A stretch of 64,000 nucleotides of DNA from assembly GCF_004138485.1 (NCBI RefSeq), contig NZ_RYEV01000005.1, positions 1,164,827 to 1,228,826 on the forward strand, in the 5' to 3' direction. Below the pieces are notes generated by a model, which was not told the origin of the DNA, searched no databases, and saw only the letters and a program-made list of their open reading frames with translations. The translations under genes were made by a program, and so were the position numbers. How positions within the stretch are numbered: position 1 is the stretch's first letter; each line of letters starts with the position of its first letter. Positions 10,001 through 19,300 of this stretch are shown piece after piece. The DNA is from Peristeroidobacter soli. Its GTDB lineage: Bacteria; Pseudomonadota; Gammaproteobacteria; Steroidobacterales; Steroidobacteraceae.

Positions 10001-12397
10001 CTCACGCAGCCGCCTCGCTGTCGCCACTTCGCGCGCCGCGCTGTCGAGCCGGTCGAGGTCGATTCGTCGCAGCTCGAGCTGCGCGGTGGCGACGATCTTC
10101 TGTTCGGGCTCCTCGCCGACCTGGTCGAAATGAGTGCGCAGGATCTCGTGACGTTTCAGCAGCTGGTTGAGCGCCCCCTGCAGGGCCGAATAGTCCAGTT
10201 CGCCTCGCAGGCGCAGGGCGAGCGGAAGGTGATAGCTGGCGTTGGAGCCTTCGAGACGATCGATGAACCACAAGCGCAGCTGCGCGCCCGACAGGACCAG
10301 CGCCGAGTTTCTATCGACGCGGTCGATCGGCACGCTGCTGGATGCCGCGGTCGCAAGCTTGGCTGCCACGCCCGCCACCGTGGGAGCCTCGAAGAAATCG
10401 AACACGGATAGCTCCACGCCTAGATCGGCCTGCATGCGGGCGAGAATGCGCACCGCCGACAGTGAGGTGCCGCCGAGACGGAAGAAATCAGTGGTCACGC
10501 CCACGTCCTGCGCATCCAGATCGAGAATATCCGCCCAGAGATCCGTCAGCGTGCTTTCCAACTCGGTGCGCGGTGCTGTTTGCTCTTGCTCGACGGGCGG
10601 TGCCGAGGCGCAACTGGTGCCAAGCTCGCTCAGCAGGATCGACAGATCGCTCAAGCGATAGGCGGTCTCATGCCACTGGTGGCGCGTCGTGTCGTCTTGC
10701 TTGCTGTGTGAGTCGGCGCGAGGCGTATCCTCCGTTGGCGCCGCAAGCGTCGTCGAGCGCTCGATCAGACCGCGTAGCGCGTCTCGTGGAATCACGAAGC
10801 TGGCCGTGTCGTCGGTCTCGGCTGGAACGCGAAACTCATGGAGGCACTGCTCGAGAAACTGCCAGGCCGGGACATTCTTGCGCGTGCGGGTGAAGGGCAG
10901 CACGACCTGCGAGCGTCCGCTGTCACGGGCAATTTGTGCCAGTTGCTCGACGATATGATGCTCGACCTTTCTGCCAAGCGCACGGCAACTGAGCACGAAG
11001 GTATCGACCTCGACAGCATCGTCCGTCAGCCGGTACAGCACTGCGCCGACCAGACCGTAATCGCCGAATCGATCCTGGACTCGAATCGTGAGTCCCGCGA
11101 GCTCGGCACCGTCCAGCAACCGCTGCAGCTCGCTGGCCGAGCGACGGATGCCCGTCAAGTTGAACTGATTGGTCCGCTGCACGAGCTCGGCGACACGAGG
11201 CAGAGTGCCGGGCTCGATGACTGACATCTGGACGTTGAGTTGCAGCGAGGCGAGGAACTGATCGAGACCGCTGGCACTGGCGAGTGCCTCGTTGCGTGCA
11301 CGATTCTCTTTGTACTGCTCGGTGCGTCGTCGTGCTTCGTCGGTGACCGCTACCCGATCGAATGCCCAGGTGCGACTCATGAAATCGGTCATTGCTGCGG
11401 GATCCTGCGGAAACTGCAGGGTCAGGACGGCGGGGCAATTCGCCCGCACCTCCGCGCATTCGAGCGAGCTGTCGTCGATGAAGATGAAACTATCGAGCCC
11501 AAGGTCCAGCTCACGCGCGAGCGCATGCAGGTTGCTCGACTTGGGCTGCCAATTCACCCGCGAGGCCACCACGTGCTCGAGGCGCAGCGGCATGTCGGTA
11601 CGAGCAGCGAACACCGCTTCCAGATCGGCGGGATTGTTCTTGGTGCATAGACATAGAAGCATGCCGGCATCGTGCTGCTCGACCAGCAAGCGTTGAAACG
11701 CCGCATGCGCCGGTGTGATCGTCACGCCCGACGCGCCATCCTCGCCGCAAACACCTTTCCACAAGGTGTTGTCGCAATCCACGGCGATCACTTTGTAACG
11801 CGACCGGAGCAGCACGCCGATGCGACGTGCGAACAGCGAGGCAAGCGCGGCGAAGTAACGGTCCGTGTAGGGAATATGGCCGAGGCGGTCGGAGGCGGGA
11901 TCTTCGAACGACGGCAGTGCATACATCCGGAGCAGCTCGGCGTGATCCCAGCAATGGGTGTGCGCGAGGTGCTGGAGACGGGCGCGCAGCGTGCGCTGAA
12001 TGGTTTCCAGCGGCTCGCGGTACTCAGCCGGCAACGAGCTCGACACCGGGCAGAAGAAAACCAGGTTCTGCGCCGAGCTGCGTTCGCGTAACGCTTCCAG
12101 GCCCTGCGCCAGCTCCTCGCAGGTCCGAGTGACATGTTCGACATTGCTCTTCAGGCCCTCGGCCAGGCGCGCCGAAATCCAGTCCTCCAGGCGCAGCAGC
12201 AGAATGTTGTAACCGCCCTGGTTGCGCGCGAACATGCTGTTCGGGTCGAGGACTTCCTGCAGGATCTGCGCATACGGTGCCAGGGAAAGCTGGGCGTCGA
12301 TGCCGAGGCGGTCCATCCAAAACGCGAGCGGCCGTTGCAGCGGATCGGCCGTGAAGGTTGCGGCGATCGCCATCCGGGTCGAACTGGCCTGATTCAT
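7037..12397 (-). CDS. NRPS with FkbH glyceryl-loading domain: FkbH-T-C-A(Glu)-T
   Basis: The 1786-aa product starts with an FkbH-type HAD domain (about aa 30-560) carrying the phosphatase motif with Asp207 and Asp209 (VDCDNTLWKG). Domains of this family take 1,3-bisphosphoglycerate, dephosphorylate it and load D-glyceryl onto a carrier protein. A carrier domain follows at once (Ser645 in LGGTSLS). Then come a condensation domain (from about aa 680, intact HHIVSDG), an adenylation domain (about aa 1150-1640) and a second carrier (Ser1703 in LGGHSL). The pocket code reads D-A-K-D-L-G-V-V-D, the exact code I know for glutamate, as in surfactin synthetase. Expected intermediate: glyceryl-Glu-S-carrier. 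No release domain is present, so a partner must take over. The ATG is preceded by AGGAG. It is divergent from the S15 hydrolase gene and convergent with the GH116 gene. Confidence 0.92.
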   Translation of the reverse strand: MNQASSTRMAIAATFTADPLQRPLAFWMDRLGIDAQLSLAPYAQILQEVLDPNSMFARNQGGYNILLLRLEDWISARLAEGLKSNVEHVTRTCEELAQGLEALRERSSAQNLVFFCPVSSSLPAEYREPLETIQRTLRARLQHLAHTHCWDHAELLRMYALPSFEDPASDRLGHIPYTDRYFAALASLFARRIGVLLRSRYKVIAVDCDNTLWKGVCGEDGASGVTITPAHAAFQRLLVEQHDAGMLLCLCTKNNPADLEAVFAARTDMPLRLEHVVASRVNWQPKSSNLHALARELDLGLDSFIFIDDSSLECAEVRANCPAVLTLQFPQDPAAMTDFMSRTWAFDRVAVTDEARRRTEQYKENRARNEALASASGLDQFLASLQLNVQMSVIEPGTLPRVAELVQRTNQFNLTGIRRSASELQRLLDGAELAGLTIRVQDRFGDYGLVGAVLYRLTDDAVEVDTFVLSCRALGRKVEHHIVEQLAQIARDSGRSQVVLPFTRTRKNVPAWQFLEQCLHEFRVPAETDDTASFVIPRDALRGLIERSTTLAAPTEDTPRADSHSKQDDTTRHQWHETAYRLSDLSILLSELGTSCASAPPVEQEQTAPRTELESTLTDLWADILDLDAQDVGVTTDFFRLGGTSLSAVRILARMQADLGVELSVFDFFEAPTVAGVAAKLATAASSSVPIDRVDRNSALVLSGAQLRLWFIDRLEGSNASYHLPLALRLRGELDYSALQGALNQLLKRHEILRTHFDQVGEEPEQKIVATAQLELRRIDLDRLDSAAREVATARRLREEFSTPFDLRAGPLIRGLLIRTQADEHVLLLTMHHIVSDGWSLGVLLDDLGASYDDIRANRPSTLPALPIQYADYAQWQRRWVAGPEVQRQLQYWIQHLQGSPELLELPTDRPRPVVQSYRGSSEPVNLGRELTADLQTLARQHDMTATMALYAGWLLLLSKLSRQDDIVIGMPVANRRRAELEGLIGFFVNSLPLRLSVQPDSSVTALLQRVKRVMLDAFANEDVPFDQIVKALRPTRSLRHAPIFQVMFVFQSASRPTPGLSGLQLEAQEVPLHMAHFDLTLSLQETADGIAGALNYATDLFDASTVRRWVDCFKVLLHSMANDTSQSLATVPYVPVPERHRLTDTFNATGAPYPHDKLIHELFEAQARRIPGVPAVVYQDRSLSFGALNAMSNQLARHLREAGIGSGELVGICMERGIDVMIAILATLKAGAAYVPLDPDYPAARLKHILEDAAPRAILTHLYLQTRLPDTSIPSIAVDAQWQRIEQEADGDIDPRSIGVTSRNLAYTLYTSGSTGRPKGVMIEHRNVLSLWQGLEAIYRQCGACERVAVNASLSFDASVKQYMQLLSGRTVVMVPQACRWDPSLLLSFIDRQRIDAIDCTPMQLKAWLSAGLLTRQEGHRPQLVLVGGEPIDGPLWRTLSQATGTEFFNVYGPTESTVDTTYARLRGDNGPPHIGRPMQNRQVYILDAGRQIVPVGVPGEIYIGGEGVARGYANRPELTHQRFSPNPFRAELSSLYKSGDLARWRDDGSIEYLGRNDDQVKLRGYRIELEDIASQLDAHPGIEDAAVIVRDDPRGEPCLVAYFVAREAAPGVEELQRHLRAALPEYMVPNAFVQVQSLPVTANGKLDKRALPAPDATSYRTRHYEAPQGEIEESIASVWRELLGLDRVGRDDNFFELGGHSLLATQVIARVEDRLSMALSIRSLFEFPTLRQFAAEAASARHNPVSAAPTDDDEDIDGLLEQIAAMSQAEVRERLHDYSMKGGR

Positions 12398-12781
12398 CTA
12401 CAAAGCTCCTGAGCTTAATGATTGCCTGCGGGCAATGGGATCGAGTCGTCGGGAGGCCGGTTCCGGGCCGCCGCCTCCCTGCGAACGGCCATGATGGGAA
12501 GTTAGGTTACGACTGGTAGTCGTTAACCGCCGTTAGCGATCCTCGGACGCGGGTCACCGGATTCCAAAGGACGGGTGTGGTGCTGTTAAGCCAGGAGCCT
12601 AGCCGTTGAATTTATCGACGTTTTCTTGCTCGCCCGTTCCGAACGCGCGCGCCGCGAGGCCGACACACGGGGAGGTATCCGAGACGGTATGCGGGCGCGG
12701 ATATTCGAGCCGGTCATGGAAAATTGGCAAACGGCCGGCATCGGCAGGGTTGGATCGCGAGGCTGTACCGGTCCACTCGAC
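12398..12781. other. Divergent intergenic region between FkbH NRPS and S15 hydrolase
   Basis: About 380 bases separate the two divergent start codons. The stretch should hold both promoters. The only structure I see is the interrupted inverted repeat at 12505-12528, listed separately. Upstream starts for the hydrolase at 12626 or 12716 would shorten the gap, but the protein family alignment begins close to the ATG at 12782. I see no small gene here. Confidence 0.5.
12505..12528. promoter_or_regulatory. Inverted repeat, candidate operator
   Basis: GGTTACGACT and AGTCGTTAACC flank a GGT spacer. The inner 6+6 bases (ACGACT/AGTCGT) pair perfectly, and the match extends to the GGTTA/TAACC ends with one unpaired A. 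The element is 107 bases upstream of the NRPS start and has no T-run. It looks more like a binding site for a dimeric regulator than a terminator. No regulator gene that would fit lies nearby. Confidence 0.4.
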
Positions 12782-14482
12782 ATGAAATCCACGGGCGCCG
12801 ACGTACGTATGCAGTGGGGGGTGAGAATTCCCCTGCGCGATGGCATTCATCTGAACGCGATCCTGTATCTGCCGCCGGAACCGCTGGAGCCGCGGCCGGT
12901 TATCTTCACCCTGACGCCCTACGTGGCCCAGACCTCTCATGACCGTGGCCTGTATTTCGCCAGTCACGGCTATCCGTTCCTTTGCGTCGATGTGCGGGGC
13001 CGCGGCGACTCTGAAGGTGAGTTCGAGCCGCTGATCAACGAAGCGCGCGATGGCTTCGACATCACGGAGTGGCTCGCGACCCAGCCCTACTGCAACGGAA
13101 AGGTCGCGATGTGGGGCGGTTCATATTCCGGCTACACGCAGTGGGCGACGGCTCGGGAACATCCGCCGCATCTAGCGACGATCGTGCCGGCCGCGGCGCC
13201 GTTCATCGGTGCCGACTTTCCCGGTCGGAGCAACCTGCCCACGCCGTACCTGATGCAATGGCTGACGCTGGTATGGGGGCGCACGTCGCAGGACAAGCTG
13301 TTCTGGAAGAACGAGCTCTATTGGGGGGAGCGCTTCCGGCAATGGTTCGAATCCGGTGCCGCCTTCCGGGATCTGGATAGGCAACTCGGCAGTCCGTCGC
13401 CGGTGTTTCAACGCTGGCTGGAGCACCCGTTCCAGGACGCGTACTGGGATCGTTACAACCCGACGGCGCAGCAGTACGCGAACATGTCGCTGCCGGTGTT
13501 GACCATCACGGGTTGTTACGATGGCGATCAGCCGGGCGCACTGGCTCATTACGCCGAGCATCTGAAACATTGCCCGGTGGAGATTCGGAGTCGTCATTAC
13601 CTGGTCATCGGTCCCTGGGATCACGCCGGCACGCGCACGCCGGCGACGCAGTTTGGTGGGCTGGAGGTCGGTGCGGCCAGCATGGTCGATCTGCCCGCGC
13701 TCCATCTGCAATGGTATGCGTGGACCCTGCAGGGCGGTCCGAAGCCGGAATTCCTGCGCAAGAACGTCGCCTACTACCTCATGGTCGCGGATCAGTGGCG
13801 GTATGCGGATACGTTGGAGGAGGTCACGCGGCAGCACGAGCCGCTGTATCTCAGCTCCACGGTCAATCCCACCGACGTGTTTCATTCCGGCACGTTGGGA
13901 GCGGCGCCGGCGACGAACAGCGGGCCGGATCATTACGTTCACGATCCTCGCGATCTCGGTCGCGCGTCGCTCGAGAGCACGGTCGATCCGCAAAGTCGCG
14001 TCGATCAGCGCATGCTGTTCGCGTCGGTGGGCAAGCTGCTCGTGTATCACAGCGCGCCTTTTGAACGGGATACCGAGGTCAGCGGCTTCTTCAAATTGTC
14101 CGCCTGGCTGTCGATCGATCAGCCGGACACGGATTTTCGAGCGTGGGTGTACGACGTCGCCATCGACGGCGGTGCCACCCAACTGTGCTTCGATTCGATC
14201 CGGGCCCGCTATCGACTGGGCCTGCGTGAGCCGGTGCTGGTGAACACCGATCAACCGTTGCGGTACGACTTCGAACGTTTCATGTTCGTCTCCCGTCTGA
14301 TCCGCAAGGGACACCGCCTGCGCTTGGTGATCGGTCCGTTGCATTCCATCTACAACCAAAAGAACTACAACACCGGCGGCGACATCGCTTCACAAACCGT
14401 GGCCGATGCGCGCCCGGTCACGGTGCGGTTGTTTCACGATCCGTCCCATCCGAGCGTGCTACAGGTGCCGATCGGCTCATGA
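12782..14482 (+). CDS. CocE/NonD-type serine hydrolase (peptidase S15 fold)
   Basis: The 566-aa protein belongs to the X-Pro dipeptidyl-peptidase (S15)/cocaine esterase family of alpha/beta hydrolases. The catalytic triad is readable: Ser114 in GGSYSGY, Asp247 in GCYDGDQPG and His281 in GPWDHAG. The C-terminal half corresponds to the jelly-roll PepX C-terminal domain (YHSAPFERDTEVSGF onward). The ATG at 12782 starts the protein just before the first conserved strand; earlier in-frame starts at 12626 or 12716 add residues without family resemblance. No convincing signal peptide. It is transcribed away from the FkbH NRPS and ends in a 6-base overlap with the MaoC-SDR gene on the other strand. 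Members hydrolyse esters, amides or X-Pro peptide bonds. Here it may trim or inactivate a peptide product, but it could equally be an unrelated esterase. Confidence 0.88.
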   Translation: MKSTGADVRMQWGVRIPLRDGIHLNAILYLPPEPLEPRPVIFTLTPYVAQTSHDRGLYFASHGYPFLCVDVRGRGDSEGEFEPLINEARDGFDITEWLATQPYCNGKVAMWGGSYSGYTQWATAREHPPHLATIVPAAAPFIGADFPGRSNLPTPYLMQWLTLVWGRTSQDKLFWKNELYWGERFRQWFESGAAFRDLDRQLGSPSPVFQRWLEHPFQDAYWDRYNPTAQQYANMSLPVLTITGCYDGDQPGALAHYAEHLKHCPVEIRSRHYLVIGPWDHAGTRTPATQFGGLEVGAASMVDLPALHLQWYAWTLQGGPKPEFLRKNVAYYLMVADQWRYADTLEEVTRQHEPLYLSSTVNPTDVFHSGTLGAAPATNSGPDHYVHDPRDLGRASLESTVDPQSRVDQRMLFASVGKLLVYHSAPFERDTEVSGFFKLSAWLSIDQPDTDFRAWVYDVAIDGGATQLCFDSIRARYRLGLREPVLVNTDQPLRYDFERFMFVSRLIRKGHRLRLVIGPLHSIYNQKNYNTGGDIASQTVADARPVTVRLFHDPSHPSVLQVPIGS

Positions 14483-15901
14483 ATGGAAGGAGCGCACCGT
14501 CTCGAGCATCACCGGAAACGGATCGGCCGCGCCGATATCGGTAACCGAGCTGGTTTGATCGGTGCGCATGCGGGGCAGGCGCGGTTTGGAGAACTGCGCG
14601 CCGCGCCGGCCTTGCAGCTGATCGCACAGCGCTTCACCTGCTGCCTTGGCGACCGCGTATTCGGCGAAGCCCGTTTCGGGCTGGCCGACGAAAACCGAAG
14701 AGGGATAGAGAAAGCGCACTGGCTGTCGCCTGCTGGTGCGTGCCTCTAGAACGCGATCCACCAGTCCGGCGAATGCCGTGACGTACATTCGCACGAACTT
14801 GTCGAACAGGATCGCATCCCAGCGCTCGAGGTTCATGACGATGGGCGAGGAAGCAAAGAAATAGACATGACTGGGTGCCGCGCTCGCCAGCCAGCGTGAG
14901 TCGTCGAGGGCGGATCGTCCGAGCACGTCGAGCGGCTGGGCCGTGCACTGATAGCCGAGTTCATCGGCTTCGGCGCAGACCCGACGTGCATCGTCGGCGC
15001 CTCTGGAGTAAGTGATGGTCACGTTCGCACCGCCAGCGGCCGCGATCTTCGCGGTCAACTCGCCGAGCCCCCGGGAGCCACCGACGACCAGGACGCGATG
15101 TCCGGCAAACAGGCGCGGCGGAACCGCTGTGGCGATCTCACGCAAGGGGCGCTGGGCCACCGGGCGTGCTCGAAAGAATGCCTCGATGGTGCCATTCAGG
15201 TGCGCACCCGCCACTTGCAAGCGAATCATCTGCAAGCGTTGCTCCGTGCCCTGCACGTGATAGTGCATGGCTTGAGGGGTCGAGCCCGCCGACGATCGCT
15301 GCAGTTTGAAGCCGGAGTAAATCGAATGCAGACCGGGGCAGCGCATGCCGATGATCTGTGTGGTCGCGAGCAGGTCCGCGATCCAGCCGTGATGAGGCAG
15401 GGCCGCGAGTGATGGAAACAATGCGCCGAGCAGCGTGCTGGAGAGCTGCAGTGGCACCTTGCCTTCGCGCACCGGGGGCGGGAACTCGATCTCATCGGCA
15501 ACCGTCGGCGCGAACTCTGTGTTTGCGATCGGGCACTCGGGCATGAATCCCGGCTGCAATTCGATCGTGACAGTGAACGCCGGTGCTCCGGCGGCCGCAC
15601 CGTTGACGCGGATCCTGTTTCCCTGGGCGTTCACCTGGAGGCTGACTCGCGTGTCTGAAGTGACGGCGTTGTTGAACGTTGCGCTCAACAAGGCCGGTGT
15701 CTGTCCTTGCAGCAATCCGCGCCGGGCGAGCTCATCGAGAACACGAAGAAACAAATGAATACCGTGCGTGACGGTACCGCCGAACCGCAGTCGACGGGCG
15801 CCGACCGCGTCGATGTGCAGAGGGTTGCAGTCGCCACTCAGGCGCGAGAACGCGACGCTATCCGCCAGCGACACCGCAAATTCCGTGGTGAAGTCCGTCA
15901 T
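14477..15901 (-). CDS. MaoC-like hydratase / short-chain dehydrogenase fusion
   Basis: The 474-aa product joins two enzymes. Residues 1-130 form a MaoC-type hot-dog domain with the hydratase signature GDCNPLHID followed by GTVTHGIHLF. A linker region of about 130 aa, possibly a second hot-dog-like unit, comes next. The C-terminal 210 aa are a short-chain dehydrogenase with the nucleotide motif GGSRGLGE and the catalytic YAVAK tyrosine/lysine pair. This suggests hydration/dehydration and ketoreduction of an acyl thioester in one protein, useful for a 3-hydroxyacyl or related building block. The ATG at 15901 is chosen because it starts directly at the hot-dog domain; a start at 15961 would add 20 unlike residues. 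Its Shine-Dalgarno is weak. It is divergent from the reductase-ended NRPS. A role in building a starter or side chain is an inference. Confidence 0.82.
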   Translation of the reverse strand: MTDFTTEFAVSLADSVAFSRLSGDCNPLHIDAVGARRLRFGGTVTHGIHLFLRVLDELARRGLLQGQTPALLSATFNNAVTSDTRVSLQVNAQGNRIRVNGAAAGAPAFTVTIELQPGFMPECPIANTEFAPTVADEIEFPPPVREGKVPLQLSSTLLGALFPSLAALPHHGWIADLLATTQIIGMRCPGLHSIYSGFKLQRSSAGSTPQAMHYHVQGTEQRLQMIRLQVAGAHLNGTIEAFFRARPVAQRPLREIATAVPPRLFAGHRVLVVGGSRGLGELTAKIAAAGGANVTITYSRGADDARRVCAEADELGYQCTAQPLDVLGRSALDDSRWLASAAPSHVYFFASSPIVMNLERWDAILFDKFVRMYVTAFAGLVDRVLEARTSRRQPVRFLYPSSVFVGQPETGFAEYAVAKAAGEALCDQLQGRRGAQFSKPRLPRMRTDQTSSVTDIGAADPFPVMLETVRSFHS

Positions 15902-15978
15902 CCTGTCGCCCGCCGCTGAAAAGGGGGAGCGAAGATACGCTCGACGCGTCGACGGCGACAATCCGCGCGCAGCAGCGC

Positions 15979-16008
15979 GCTCTCATGTATCGCTGGATAT
16001 ATGAGAGC
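15979..16008. promoter_or_regulatory. 30-bp inverted repeat, candidate operator
   Basis: GCTCTCATGTAT and ATATATGAGAGC flank a CGCTGG spacer. Eleven of twelve arm positions pair. The site lies about 80 bases upstream of the MaoC-SDR start and about 340 bases upstream of the NRPS start, between divergent genes. The long AT-rich arms and the lack of a T-run fit an operator for a dimeric repressor better than a terminator. The cognate regulator is not identifiable in the window. Confidence 0.45.
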
Positions 16009-16331
16009 CGACGCAGCTCTTGTGAAATTCCCAACAGTCCTCCCTCTGTCACTCGCCGACGTTCCGCCCTGCATGCCGGTAAATTCACAGTAGCGAACCT
16101 GCACCGCGTCAACCATCGGCGGTGCTGTTGCCAGTGAGTGCGCGCATAGATCGTTGATGGCAAGAACAATTCGGCGCCGATGCGAGCGCTGTACCTCGGG
16201 TTCACGATCGGACCGCGAGTGTTGCGCGCCGTTGTGGCCAGACAATGAAACGACAGGATGAATTGCTTCCCGTTGCCGGCCTTTGGTATTCGTCGCTGCC
16301 GCTCGCGCAGGCGGGTTGTGATCGAGTACAT

Positions 16332-16337
16332 GGAGGA
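16332..16337 (+). promoter_or_regulatory. Strong ribosome binding site deciding the NRPS start
   Basis: GGAGGA lies nine bases before the ATG at 16347. This is the best Shine-Dalgarno in the neighbourhood and favours that ATG over the in-frame ATG at 16245, whose extra 34 residues have no domain character. Confidence 0.75.
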
Positions 16338-16346
16338 CGGACGACG

Positions 16347-19300
16347 ATGACGAATTCTTCCGGGGCCGCAAGCAAGCGCGCGAACCTTTCCCCCGAACAG
16401 GCAAAGCTGCTGGAGCTGATGCTCGAGAAGCGGACCGCGAAATCACGGATCAGGCCGCAGCCGCGCGAACAGGTCGGCAATGTGACGCGTGCGCCGGCGT
16501 CGTGGGCTCAGCAACGGCTGTGGTTCTTCGATCAGCTGCAGGGAAGCAGCGCCGCCTACAACATTCCTTTGTCGCTTCGTCTCGCCGGCGCGCTCGATGA
16601 GCCGGCCTTGCGTCGCGCGCTCGATGCGATCGTGCAGCGGCATGAGGTCCTGCGTACCAGCTTTGTCAGTGTCTCGGGCGAAGCGCACCAGGAAATCGCC
16701 ACGTCCGTCGCCTTCGAGCTGCGCCTGATCGATCTCACCGGACATCCCGAATCGCAGCGGGAGAGCAGAGTTCAGCAGCATCGGCGCGACGAGATGCACA
16801 CGCCGTTCGATCTGCGGCAGCGGCCGCTCATTCGTGGCCGGCTGTTGCGATTGCAGCCGCAATCACACGTGCTGTTGATCACCATGCATCACATCGTGTC
16901 GGACGGCTGGTCCACCAATGTGTTGATTCGCGAGCTGACGCAGCTGTACAGCGCGTTCGCGAGCGGTGCCGAAGCGACGCTCGAGCCACTGCCCATTCAG
17001 TATGCCGACTATGCGCAATGGCAGCGTCAGTGGCTGCGGGGAGAGGTACTCGATCAGCAGATGCATTACTGGCGCACGGCGCTCGAAGGCGCCGCCTCGC
17101 AGGTCGATCTGCCGACGGACCGGCCGCGTCCCGCCATCCAGGATCATCGGGGGCAGAGCGTTCCGCTGATTGTCGACGAGGCGCTCAGTGCGCGTTTGCG
17201 TGCGCTGGCACAACGGCACGGCATGACGCTCTTCATGGCGTTGCACGCGGCGTGGGCATTGCTGTTGTCGCGGCTCAGCGGACAGGAGGATATCGTCGTA
17301 GGCACGCCGGTGGCGAACCGGCGTCGTGCGGAGGTGGAAGGGCTCATCGGCTTTTTCATCAACATGCTGCCGCTGCGAGTGAGCGTGCCAGCGGGGCTCG
17401 AGCTCGATGCGTTCCTTAAGCAGGTCAAGCAAGCGACGCTCGGCGCGTACGATCATCAGGACACCCCTTTCGAACGGCTGGTGGAGGAGCTGAAGCCGGA
17501 GCGTACGTTGAGCCGGCATCCGATCTTTCAGACGGTATTTGTATTGCAGAACGCGCCTCGCGACGAGCTGCGTCTGCATGGCCTCGAGGTCACGCAGGAT
17601 GCGACCGAGAACGACGCCGCCAAATTCGATCTGCAACTGGTGCTGGAGGAGCGGGGCACGAGCATCGGTGGCGCGTTGTCGTATGCCGAAGCGCTGTTCG
17701 ATCGTCGCACTGTCGAACGCTGGAGCGCCTGCTATCTGACGTTGTTGAACAGCATGACGGAGGCCGCGCATGCCCCGATTGGCACGCTCGAGCTGCTGCC
17801 GCGCTCCGAATATCACCTGGTGGTTGAAACATTCAACGACACCGGGATGCCCTATCCGCGCGAGAAGTTGCTGCATCAGCTGTTCGAGGAGCATGCGCGC
17901 CGCACACCAGGGGCGTTGGCGCTGACCTATCGAGGCGTGGCGCTGAGCTATGCCGAGTTGAACTCGCGTGCCAATCGGCTCGCACGCTTCCTGCGAACGC
18001 TCGGCATCGGGCCCGATCGACTGGTCGGCTTGTGCGTCGAGCGTGGCATCGAGCTGATGGTCGGTGTGCTCGGAGTGTTGAAAGCCGGTGGCGCCTACGT
18101 GCCGCTCGATCCTCACTATCCGACGGACCGGCTGGCGTACATGTTGAACGATGCCGCTCCGAGCGTGCTGCTGACGAACGAGCGCTTGAAAGGCGGGCTG
18201 CCGGAAACGCCGGCGCGTGTGGTAGCGCTCGATGCCGATTGGCACGAGATCTGCGCCCACCAGGATGCGGACCTGGATGCCGCCGAGATTGGCGTCGGGC
18301 CGAATCACCTGGCGAATGTGATTTACACCTCGGGCTCGACCGGCCGGCCCAAAGGCGTGATGGTCCCGCACCGGGGCATCTGCAATCTGGCGGTGACCCA
18401 GCTCGGCCCTCTGGAGGTGCGCGCGGATAGCCGCTTTCTGCAGTTCGCGTCCGTGAGCTTCGATGCGTTCACGTGGGAATGGACCTCGAGCTACAGCGCC
18501 GGTGCCTGTCTGTGTCTGGCGGATCGTGATGAGCTGGCCGCGGGCGAGCCGCTGCGAGCGACGTTGCAAAGCCAGGGGATCACGCATGCCATCCTCTCGC
18601 CCATCGTGCTCGCGGCGATGCCGGGCACCGAGGGGCTCGCGTCGTTCAGGTCGATTCTCGCCGGCGGCGATGTTTGTACTGAGAGCCTGGTGCAACGATG
18701 GGCGCCGGGGCGACGCTTCCTGAATGGCTACGGCCCGACGGAAATCAGCGTCTGCGCGTCGGTGCATGTGTGCGCTGCTGATGAAGCTGGCAATCCGCCG
18801 ATTGGCCGGCCCATCGCCAACTCGAGAATCTATATTCTGGATGCTTATCACCAGCCGGTGCCCGTCGGGGTGTGCGGCGAGATCTACATCGCCGGGGCGG
18901 GGGTGACGCGCGGATATCACAATCGACCGGCATTGACCGCCGAGCGTTTCGTCGCCGATCGCTTCGGCACCGACGCCCGAGTGCGGATGTACCGCACCGG
19001 CGATCTCGGTCGCTGGCGTCCCGATGGTTCCGTCGAATATCTGGGCCGCAACGACCATCAGGTCAAGATTCGCGGCGTACGCATCGAGCTCGGTGAGATC
19101 GATGCGCAATTGATCCGGCACCCGGGCATTCGTGAGGGCGCGGTAATCGCACGTGAAGATGTTCCTGGCGACCGGCGCCTGGTCGCCTACTTCGTGCCGG
19201 AGGCGGCGGAGCAGGTGAGCGTCGAGGACGTTCGCGCCCATCTGAAGGCGCTGCTGCCCGAGCACATGATTCCAAGCGCGTTTGTCATGCTGGAGCATTT

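Larger units (their letters stand above)
15902..16346. other. Divergent intergenic region upstream of the reductase-ended NRPS
   Basis: About 445 bases lie between the MaoC-SDR start and the NRPS start. The main visible element is the inverted repeat at 15979-16008. An in-frame ATG at 16245 upstream of the NRPS is possible, but the ATG at 16347 has a far better ribosome binding site. I see no clear -35/-10 pair, no Fur-box-like sequence and no small gene. Confidence 0.5.

Noticed and set aside
16080-16109. TAAAT...CGT resembling an iron-starvation box upstream of the reductase-ended NRPS
   Set aside because: The spacer is about 22 bases, too long for the PvdS- or FecI-type pattern.
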